Assembly: GCA_007117785.1 (NCBI GenBank)
Contig: SKFV01000162.1
Location: 1-9,506, forward strand
Source of the DNA: Pseudomonas sp.
GTDB lineage: Bacteria > Pseudomonadota > Gammaproteobacteria > Pseudomonadales > Pseudomonadaceae
DNA: 9,506 nucleotides
Direction: 5' to 3'
Both the position numbers and the translations under genes were made by a program. The notes beneath the pieces were generated by a model that was given only the letters and a program-made list of their open reading frames with translations, did not search any database and was not told the DNA's origin. Below are positions 1 to 5,283 of this stretch, piece by piece; the stretch's first letter is position 1, and every line of letters begins with the position of its first letter.

Positions 1-776
1 AGTTCGAGCGCCAGTCGCGCGCCCTGCGGCAAAGCCTGCGCGAAGAAATACAGCGCCTGCTGCCCAGCCAGAGAGAACCCGCGCCAGCACAACCCATACC
101 GGTTCGCCGCTGGCCGGCACTATTCTTTGGCCTCCTGCTGGGCGTGGCTGGAAGCTTCGCCGGCTATCAAATGATCGCCGACTCGCACAGCAACGCCATG
201 CCTGCCGCCGTCGAGCCGGCCAACACACCGGCACAGGAACAACGCCTGTGGCTGAGTGCCATGGCTGAAGAGAAGAACCGCACCCAACGCGAACAGGTTG
301 CATTGCTGCGTGCACTGGAAAGAACGCTGAACAGAAACACGCAATTCAGCCTCGGCAGCATCCCCTTTGATGACGACTTGCTCGGGCAACTGAACGAACT
401 CTTGCCGCTACTGCATGCGGGTGGTTTTCAGGGGCGTATCGAACTAACCGCACACAGCGGCCAATTCTGCCTGCAGCGAGATGACGAAGGCCGCATGCAA
501 CTGGCGCCAGCAGAGCTGCCATTGACTGAATGCGAAGGACTGGACAGCGAGGCTGAGCGACTGCAACGCAGCCGTGAACTCGAATCCCTCGCCTTTGCCC
601 GCTTTGCCAACCAGCAACCACTGATGGAAGGCACCCGGATCAGTTTGCAACTCAACCCAAGCCAGGCTGAACAGCCTCGGGTCGACTATCCGCCGGTCAG
701 CAGCCTGCTCAGTGCCGGAGACTGGAATGCCATCGCCAGGCAAAATCAGCGCGTTGAGATACGCCTGATTCGTTAA
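1..776 (+). CDS. Unrecognised single-pass membrane protein, 5'-truncated by window edge
   Basis: The frame is open from the first complete codon at position 3 to the TAA at 774-776 (257 residues visible), so the real start lies left of the window. An internal GTG at 144 falls inside the membrane segment and is not a credible start. Residues 1-36 (counted from position 3) are charged and end in a Pro/Ala-rich linker. Residues 37-55 (WPALFFGLLLGVAGSFAGY) form one clear transmembrane helix preceded by Arg-Arg, consistent with a cytoplasmic N-terminus and a periplasmic C-terminus. A Gln/Glu/Arg-rich, probably helical stretch follows. The last 140 or so residues resemble a degenerate OmpA/MotB-like fold: FDDDLLGQLNELLPLL, then RIELTAHSG, then a helix SRELESLAFARFANQQ, and a terminal NQRVEIRLIR. 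The fold assignment is inference; no function is claimed. It converges on the DUF1820 gene with a 66-base gap in which I see no clear terminator. Confidence 0.8.
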   Translation, partial: FERQSRALRQSLREEIQRLLPSQREPAPAQPIPVRRWPALFFGLLLGVAGSFAGYQMIADSHSNAMPAAVEPANTPAQEQRLWLSAMAEEKNRTQREQVALLRALERTLNRNTQFSLGSIPFDDDLLGQLNELLPLLHAGGFQGRIELTAHSGQFCLQRDDEGRMQLAPAELPLTECEGLDSEAERLQRSRELESLAFARFANQQPLMEGTRISLQLNPSQAEQPRVDYPPVSSLLSAGDWNAIARQNQRVEIRLIR

Positions 777-842
777 TGAGCCTCTAAAACTGTCTGCGTT
801 GCCACAGCCACGTTAAAACAACCTCAAAAAAGCTCATGTTGC

Positions 843-1172
843 TCAGGGAGTCAGCGGCGGCCCCGGAAAGGTCATGATATTGCTGCCGCCGCTTTTCGCT
901 TCACTGACCTTGGGCGCGCCCGCGCGCTCGACCTCATCGATGCGCACAATCGCGTGCACCGGAATAAAGCTGCGTTTGACGCCTTCAAACTGGCTTTTCA
1001 GCTTTTCCTCGCCCGGATCAACCAGCATTTGCGAACGCTCGCCAAACACCAGCTCCTCGATCTCCATAAAACCCCAGAGCTCACTCTGGTAGATCTGCCG
1101 GGCATACAGCTCAAAGACTTCGCCCTGATTGAGGAAGATAACGCGAAAGATCGGCTGCTTGTCGCTACTCAT
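843..1172 (-). CDS. DUF1820 family protein
   Basis: Encodes a soluble protein of 109 residues beginning MSSDKQPIFRVIF and ending in a Gly/Pro-rich tail. I recognise it as DUF1820, a small family of unknown function found next to miaB in pseudomonads. The core (residues 8 to about 83) alternates hydrophobic and polar residues as in a small beta-rich domain, with FRVIFLNQGEVFELYAR, ELWGFMEIEELVFGE and a later FIPVHAIVRIDEVE strand. No signal peptide, membrane helix or catalytic motif is seen. The frame stays open 15 codons further upstream to an ATG at 1217, but the start at 1172 fits the family length and leaves room for a promoter. The Shine-Dalgarno is poor. The gene is divergent from miaB (156 bases between start codons) and convergent with the preceding gene, so it is probably monocistronic. 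Confidence 0.85.
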   Translation of the reverse strand: MSSDKQPIFRVIFLNQGEVFELYARQIYQSELWGFMEIEELVFGERSQMLVDPGEEKLKSQFEGVKRSFIPVHAIVRIDEVERAGAPKVSEAKSGGSNIMTFPGPPLTP

Positions 1173-1205
1173 TATGCGCCCATCAACTGAAAATAAAGGG
1201 CGCGA

Positions 1206-1214
1206 AGCATAGCA
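1206..1214 (-). promoter_or_regulatory. Candidate extended -10 promoter for the DUF1820 gene
   Basis: Read on the minus strand, 1214 to 1206 is TGCTATGCT, an extended -10 (TGn followed by TATGCT). Transcription would begin near 1199 and give a leader of about 27 bases before the ATG at 1172. No convincing -35 hexamer is present at 16-18 bases, as can happen with extended -10 promoters. The call rests on motif match and position only. Confidence 0.3.
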
Positions 1215-1265
1215 CAACCGATCACTGCCACAGAATAGAGACCGACCGCTGGTACCGCCGCAGGC

Positions 1266-1295
1266 ATAACAAAGGCCCCGTCATCCGTGTATAAT
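1266..1295 (+). promoter_or_regulatory. Candidate sigma-70 promoter for miaB
   Basis: A perfect -10 hexamer TATAAT lies at 1290-1295. A partial -35 (ATAACA, 1266-1271, four of six consensus positions) sits 18 bases upstream. The predicted start of transcription is near 1302, leaving a leader of about 27 bases to the miaB ATG at 1329. This promoter also argues against the in-frame GTG at 1287 as the miaB start, because that codon would lie upstream of the transcription start. Confidence 0.55.
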
Positions 1296-1328
1296 CGCGC
1301 CTTTTCAGCAAGGTTACGTCTGACGCCC

Positions 1329-2654
1329 ATGGCCAAGAAACTCTTTATCCAGACCCACGGTTGCCAAATGAACGAGTATGACAGCTCGCGCATGGCCGAC
1401 CTGCTCGGCGAACATCAGGCAATGGAATTGACCGATAAGCCCGAACAGGCCGATATCATCCTGCTCAACACCTGCTCGATTCGGGAAAAAGCCCAGGAGA
1501 AAGTCTTCTCCGAGCTCGGTCGCTGGCGCCCGCTGAAAGAAAAGAATCCCGATCTGATCATCGGCGTCGGCGGCTGTGTCGCCAGCCAGGAAGGCAGCGC
1601 CATCCGTGATCGCGCCAGCTATGTAGATGTCGTTTTTGGCCCGCAAACCCTGCACCGCCTGCCGGAAATGATCGACGCTGCACGCACCACAAAAACGGCT
1701 CAGATCGACGTCTCCTTCCCCGAAATCGAGAAATTCGACCGCCTGCCGGAACCGCGCATCGACGGCCCGACCGCCTTCGTCTCCATCATGGAAGGCTGCA
1801 GCAAATACTGCAGCTTCTGCGTCGTGCCCTATACCCGCGGTGAAGAAGTCAGTCGTCCCTTTGATGACGTACTGGCCGAAATCATCCACCTGGCAGAAAA
1901 CGGCGTGCGCGAAGTCACCCTGCTCGGCCAGAACGTCAACGGCTACCGCGGTCAGACCCACGACGGCAGCATCGCCGACCTGGCTGACCTGATCCGCGTG
2001 GTTGCCGCTGTCGACGGCATCGACCGTATCCGCTACACCACCAGCCACCCGCTGGAATTTTCCGACAGCCTGATCCAGGCCCACGCCGAAGTCCCGGAAC
2101 TGGTCAAATACTTGCACTTACCCGTGCAATCCGGCTCTGACCGCGTACTCGCCGGCATGAAGCGCAACCACACGGCGCTGGAATACAAGTCACGCATCCG
2201 CAAACTGCGCGCTGCCGTACCGGACATCATCATCAGTTCCGACTTTATCATCGGCTTCCCGGGCGAAACCGAACGTGACTTCGAGCAAACCATGAAACTG
2301 GTTGAAGACATCGGTTTCGACTTCTCCTACTCCTTTATCTACAGCTCTCGCCCCGGCACTCCGGCAGCAGATTTGCCGGACGACACCCCCACCGAGGTGA
2401 AAAAGCAGCGCCTGCAGATCCTGCAGAATCGCCTCAACCAGCAGGGCTTCGAGAACAATCGCCGCATGGTCGGCACCACCCAGCGCATCCTGGTCAGCGA
2501 CTACTCGAAAAAAGACCCCGGCATGCTGCAGGGCCGCACCGAGCACAACCGCGTGGTCAACTTCCGCTGCGACAACCCGGCACTGATCGGCCAGTTTGTC
2601 GACGTCGAGATTATTGAAGCGCTACCGCATTCGTTGCGCGGCCAACTACGCTGA
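1329..2654 (+). CDS. miaB: tRNA-2-methylthio-N6-dimethylallyladenosine synthase MiaB
   Basis: A radical-SAM methylthiotransferase that converts i6A37 to ms2i6A37 in tRNAs reading UNN codons, after MiaA has added the isopentenyl group. The 441-residue protein has the normal family length. The N-terminal UPF0004 domain carries the three cysteines that bind the auxiliary [4Fe-4S] cluster: Cys12 (THGCQMNEYDS), Cys49 (NTCSIREKAQEK) and Cys83 (GVGGCVASQEG). The radical-SAM CxxxCxxC motif is Cys157, Cys161 and Cys164 (GCSKYCSFC), and a C-terminal TRAM domain occupies roughly residues 378-441. The start at 1329 matches the usual MAKKLFIQTHGCQMNEYDS terminus. The nearest purine stretch (AAGG, 1310-1313) is 15 bases away, so ribosome binding looks weak. 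In E. coli and Pseudomonas miaB precedes the ybeZ-ybeY-ybeX-lnt genes, as here, but here a palindromic element intervenes. Confidence 0.98.
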   Translation: MAKKLFIQTHGCQMNEYDSSRMADLLGEHQAMELTDKPEQADIILLNTCSIREKAQEKVFSELGRWRPLKEKNPDLIIGVGGCVASQEGSAIRDRASYVDVVFGPQTLHRLPEMIDAARTTKTAQIDVSFPEIEKFDRLPEPRIDGPTAFVSIMEGCSKYCSFCVVPYTRGEEVSRPFDDVLAEIIHLAENGVREVTLLGQNVNGYRGQTHDGSIADLADLIRVVAAVDGIDRIRYTTSHPLEFSDSLIQAHAEVPELVKYLHLPVQSGSDRVLAGMKRNHTALEYKSRIRKLRAAVPDIIISSDFIIGFPGETERDFEQTMKLVEDIGFDFSYSFIYSSRPGTPAADLPDDTPTEVKKQRLQILQNRLNQQGFENNRRMVGTTQRILVSDYSKKDPGMLQGRTEHNRVVNFRCDNPALIGQFVDVEIIEALPHSLRGQLR

Positions 2655-2689
2655 GCCTTCAAATCGTCAAGAGAGCACAACGTTGGTAA

Positions 2690-2847
2690 GTGCTCCGGAC
2701 GCAGGGCCATGCTGGACCGTCCATGACCAACGACTGCCATGGATGGCAGAATTACAGAAAACGCAGGAGCAGTTTTCTGTAAGGTCATGGACGAGCTTAC
2801 AGGAATGTACTTGCAGCATGTCCAGCATGGTCCTGCGTCCAGGGCAC
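2690..2847. repeat. MITE-like extragenic element built of nested inverted repeats
   Basis: The outer arms 2690-2717 and 2820-2847 are inverted copies of each other, matching at 25 of 28 positions. Two of the three mismatches would be G-U pairs in RNA. Immediately inside, 2718-2728 (CGTCCATGACC) is a perfect 11-base inverted match to 2783-2793. Within that are two further hairpins: 2734-2740/2743-2749 (CTGCCAT/ATGGCAG) and 2752-2762/2772-2782 (TTACAGAAAAC/GTTTTCTGTAA). A bulge at 2794-2819 carries a small TACA-GGAA-TGTA stem. The flanks also hold CGTTGGT at 2681-2687 and its inverse ACCAACG at 2861-2867, which may mark the true ends (2681-2867). No convincing target-site duplication or transposase is seen. 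The architecture resembles non-autonomous, ERIC- or MITE-type intergenic repeats. It could fold as a cruciform or, transcribed from miaB, as a multibranched 3' RNA structure. Membership of a genome-wide family is inferred. Confidence 0.8.
2752..2782. repeat. Inner perfect hairpin of the palindromic element
   Basis: A perfect 11-base-pair stem (TTACAGAAAAC, 2752-2762, with GTTTTCTGTAA, 2772-2782) encloses a 9-base loop GCAGGAGCA. No run of T follows on either strand, so it does not look like an intrinsic terminator. The stem abuts the second stem of the larger element directly (GGTCATGGACG starts at 2783), which would allow coaxial stacking. Confidence 0.8.
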
Positions 2848-2868
2848 ACCCACTGAACCAACCAACGC

Positions 2869-2897
2869 TTGCAGCCACGATTCCCCAGCTTTATGCT
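2869..2897 (+). promoter_or_regulatory. Candidate sigma-70 promoter for the phoH-like operon
   Basis: TTGCAG (2869-2874) and TATGCT (2892-2897) are separated by exactly 17 bases, the preferred sigma-70 spacing, though the hexamers match only three and four of six positions. Transcription would begin near 2904, some 32 bases ahead of the TTG start at 2936. It begins two bases after the last inverted flank (2861-2867) of the palindromic element, so the operon need not depend on read-through from miaB. It is a motif match only. Confidence 0.4.
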
Positions 2898-2935
2898 TGA
2901 ATTCACCAATAGCCACACGGCGACCACGGACTACC

Positions 2936-3976
2936 TTGAACGCACCCCTGCATATACATCGTTTCACCATTGAACCCGTCGACTCGCGGCGCTTCGCCAG
3001 CCTGTGCGGCCAGTTCAACGAACACCTCCAACTCATCGAGCAACGGCTCGGCATCGAAGTGCGCAACCGCGGCAACGAATTCGAGCTGATCGGCGAGCAA
3101 GCCCTGACCCGCTCCGCTGAAGCCGTTCTGCGCCAGCTGTACCGCGAAACCCGCGGCAACGGCGAACTGACGCCAGACACCGTGCACCTGTTCCTGCAGG
3201 AATCCGGCCTCGAAAGCCTGAGTGAAACCCTGCACGACAGCAGCAGCCACAAGCCGGTCGTCTTGCGTACACGGAAAATGACCATCCAGCCGCGCGGGCC
3301 CAACCAGCAAGCCTACGTACGTTCGATCCTGGATCACGACATCAACTTCGGTATTGGCCCGGCCGGCACCGGCAAGACCTATCTCGCCGTCGCCTGCGCC
3401 GTCGATGCTCTTGAACGGGAACAGGTGCGTCGCATCCTGCTGGTCCGCCCCGCCGTTGAAGCCGGCGAAAAGCTCGGCTTCCTGCCCGGTGATCTGGCAC
3501 AGAAGATCGACCCCTACTTACGCCCGCTGTACGACGCCTTGTATGAAATGCTCGGCTTCGAGCAGGTTGCCAAGCTGATCGAGAAACAGGTCATCGAAGT
3601 CGCCCCGCTCGCCTACATGCGTGGCCGTACCCTGAACAATAGCTTTATTATTCTTGACGAAAGTCAGAACACCACCCTGGAACAGATGAAAATGTTCCTC
3701 ACCCGCATCGGCTTCGGCTCCACCGCCGTCATCACCGGGGATACCACCCAGGTTGACCTGCCGCGTGGCACCCGCTCCGGCCTGATTCACGTTACCGAGG
3801 TGCTCAAGGGCGTCAAAGGGATCGGCTTTACCGAATTCAAATCCAAGGATGTCGTGCGCCACCCACTGGTCCAGCGCATTGTCGAAGCCTACGACCGCTT
3901 TGATCTGGCCCAGGAACAGGAACGCCTTGAGCGTCAGGAACGGCGCAACAAGCCGGACGGCAGTCATGACGCTTGA
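2936..3976 (+). CDS. ybeZ: PhoH-like ATPase (YbeZ)
   Basis: A cytoplasmic P-loop ATPase of the PhoH family, thought to act with YbeY in RNA and ribosome metabolism. From the start at 2936 it has 346 residues, normal for the family. An N-terminal RNA-binding-like region (about residues 1-125) is followed by the ATPase domain with Walker A GPAGTGKT at 141-148 and Walker B FIILDESQN with Asp241-Glu242. A sensor-type VITGDTTQVDLPRG segment follows. Start choice: no ATG is available in frame. The TTG at 2936 gives MNAPLHIHRF, which aligns with the Pseudomonas MNAPIEPHRF terminus. An upstream in-frame TTG at 2897 would add 13 residues but overlaps the candidate promoter. The only Shine-Dalgarno-like bases are GGA at 2928-2930, so initiation is probably weak. 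It overlaps ybeY by 11 bases, which suggests translational coupling. Confidence 0.95.
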   Translation: MNAPLHIHRFTIEPVDSRRFASLCGQFNEHLQLIEQRLGIEVRNRGNEFELIGEQALTRSAEAVLRQLYRETRGNGELTPDTVHLFLQESGLESLSETLHDSSSHKPVVLRTRKMTIQPRGPNQQAYVRSILDHDINFGIGPAGTGKTYLAVACAVDALEREQVRRILLVRPAVEAGEKLGFLPGDLAQKIDPYLRPLYDALYEMLGFEQVAKLIEKQVIEVAPLAYMRGRTLNNSFIILDESQNTTLEQMKMFLTRIGFGSTAVITGDTTQVDLPRGTRSGLIHVTEVLKGVKGIGFTEFKSKDVVRHPLVQRIVEAYDRFDLAQEQERLERQERRNKPDGSHDA

Positions 3977-4424
3977 GCTGGATATTCAGCGCGCCACTGA
4001 CATCACACCGCAACCCGACGATGCCAAGCTCCTGCAATGGGCCCACCTGGCCTTGCGTGAGCATCCAGGCAGCGAACTGACCATTCGTCTGGTCGACGCT
4101 GACGAAAGCCAGGCACTGAACCATGCTTATCGAGGCAAGGACGCACCCACCAATGTGCTGTCCTTCCCTGCTGACTTGCCGCCCGAACTGGAGATCCCTT
4201 TGCTGGGTGATCTGGTCATCTGCGTTCCCGTGGTAGCAAGGGAAGCAGCCGAGCAAGGTAAACAGCCAGAGTATCACTGGGCGCATATGGTTATTCACGG
4301 CTGCTTGCATTTGCTCGGCCATGACCATATAGACGACAACGAAGCGGAAGCAATGGAAAGTCTTGAATGCCGTTTACTGGCCGAACTGGGCATACCTGAC
4401 CCCTATATCAGCAATAACGAGTGA
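3966..4424 (+). CDS. ybeY: Endoribonuclease YbeY (rRNA maturation factor)
   Basis: A zinc-dependent single-strand endoribonuclease needed for maturation of the 16S rRNA 3' end and for ribosome quality control. The 152-residue protein has the family signature HGCLHLLGHDH with the metal ligands His111, His115 and His121. The conserved YRGKDAPTNVLSFP segment contains Arg56, equivalent to Arg59 of E. coli. The ATG at 3966 lies inside the end of the phoH-like gene and gives the expected N-terminus MTLELDIQRA. The open frame continues upstream to 3849, but that stretch is only the phoH-like gene read in another frame. The next gene begins five bases after the stop, so the four genes from the PhoH-like ATPase to lnt look like one transcript. 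Confidence 0.97.
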   Translation: MTLELDIQRATDITPQPDDAKLLQWAHLALREHPGSELTIRLVDADESQALNHAYRGKDAPTNVLSFPADLPPELEIPLLGDLVICVPVVAREAAEQGKQPEYHWAHMVIHGCLHLLGHDHIDDNEAEAMESLECRLLAELGIPDPYISNNE

Positions 4425-4429
4425 GGATC

Positions 4430-5269
4430 ATGAGCGAAGACCGATCGACCAATGGACACAAGACCTGGCTGGACAAACTGGTCCAGGCTTTTGTCCATGA
4501 ACCCAAAAACCAGCAGGAACTGGTCGAGCTGCTGCGCGAGGCACACCAGAATGATGTGCTGGATATTGAAGCCCTGTCGATCATTGAAGGCGCCCTGCAG
4601 GTTGCCGATATGCAGGTACGCGACATCATGGTGCCGCGCTCGCAGATGACCACCATCAAGGTCACCCAGAGCCCACGCGACTTCCTGCCCAGCGTGATTG
4701 AAGCGGCCCACTCGCGCTACCCGGTCATCGGTGAAAGCGTGGACGAGGTCATGGGCATCCTGCTAGCCAAGGACTTGCTGCCACTCCTGCTGGAAGGCAG
4801 TGTCGAACGTTTCGACATCAAGGATATTCTGCGCCCGGCCACCTGTGTACCGGAATCCAAACGCCTGAACGTGCTGCTGCGCGAATTCCGCGCCAACCGC
4901 AACCACATGGCCATTGTCATCGATGAATACGGTGGCGTTTCCGGCCTGGTCACCATCGAAGATGTACTGGAACAGATTGTTGGCGAGATCGAAGATGAGC
5001 ACGACGTCGACGAAGACGACCAGATCAAACCCTTGTCCAGCGGCGATTTCCTGGTCAAGGGCCTGACCCCGATCGAAGAGTTCAACGAGCATTTCAACAC
5101 CGAATTCCCCGACGAAGAGTTCGATACCTTTGGTGGCCTGGTGATGAATGCCTTCGGGCACCTGCCCAAGCGCAACGAAGTGGTCGAAATCGAGGGTTTC
5201 CGCGTGCGAGTACTGAATGCTGACAGCCGCCGCGTTCATCTGCTGCGCGTCAGCCTGACTCAGCCCTGA
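4430..5269 (+). CDS. corC: CorC/YbeX, CBS-pair protein with CorC_HlyC domain
   Basis: A soluble 279-residue CBS-domain protein, historically linked to Co/Mg efflux with CorA and in E. coli also to ribosome function. After an N-terminal helical segment comes the motif VRDIMVPRSQM (residues 63-73), then two CBS domains to about residue 190. The DEYGG signature is at 165-169 and is followed by an acidic linker (EIEDEHDVDEDD). The C-terminal CorC_HlyC domain carries the FDTFGGLVMNAFGHLPKRNE segment. It lacks the DUF21 membrane domain of the larger paralogues, as expected for YbeX. The ATG at 4430 gives MSEDRS, matching the Pseudomonas terminus, and GAGG sits just three bases before it. A GTG at 4421 overlapping the ybeY stop is an alternative adding three residues. 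The acidic linker fits nucleotide and metal binding but proves no transport role. Confidence 0.96.
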   Translation: MSEDRSTNGHKTWLDKLVQAFVHEPKNQQELVELLREAHQNDVLDIEALSIIEGALQVADMQVRDIMVPRSQMTTIKVTQSPRDFLPSVIEAAHSRYPVIGESVDEVMGILLAKDLLPLLLEGSVERFDIKDILRPATCVPESKRLNVLLREFRANRNHMAIVIDEYGGVSGLVTIEDVLEQIVGEIEDEHDVDEDDQIKPLSSGDFLVKGLTPIEEFNEHFNTEFPDEEFDTFGGLVMNAFGHLPKRNEVVEIEGFRVRVLNADSRRVHLLRVSLTQP

Positions 5270-5283
5270 ACGGAACCACCCTC

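Noticed and set aside
777..842. Bidirectional terminator between the two convergent genes at the left
   Set aside because: The short A-rich run near 824-831 is not preceded or followed by a stem of useful length, so no terminator could be supported.
1287..1328. Upstream GTG start for miaB adding 14 residues
   Set aside because: The codon lies just before the TATAAT box and the extra residues are not part of the conserved MAKKLFIQTHG terminus.
1314..2117. 267-codon open frame antisense to miaB
   Set aside because: It lies wholly within miaB, which has every catalytic motif. The predicted protein has no recognisable domain and looks like a mirror of GC-rich codon usage.
2752..2782. Intrinsic terminator for miaB
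   Set aside because: The hairpin is strong, but its stem is AT-rich, its loop is 9 bases, and no T-run follows on either strand. It is part of the larger nested palindrome.
2596..2856. Open frame of 86 codons running through the palindromic element
   Set aside because: It starts inside miaB in another frame and its downstream half is the repeat itself; several frames stay open across the element on both strands. No protein feature is seen.
2868..2890. Sigma-32-like heat-shock promoter (CTTGCAG with CCCCAGCT) before the phoH-like gene
   Set aside because: The elements resemble the consensus and the E. coli operon is heat-inducible, but the spacer is only 8 bases, too short for sigma-32 promoters. 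A sigma-70 reading with a 17-base spacer fits better.
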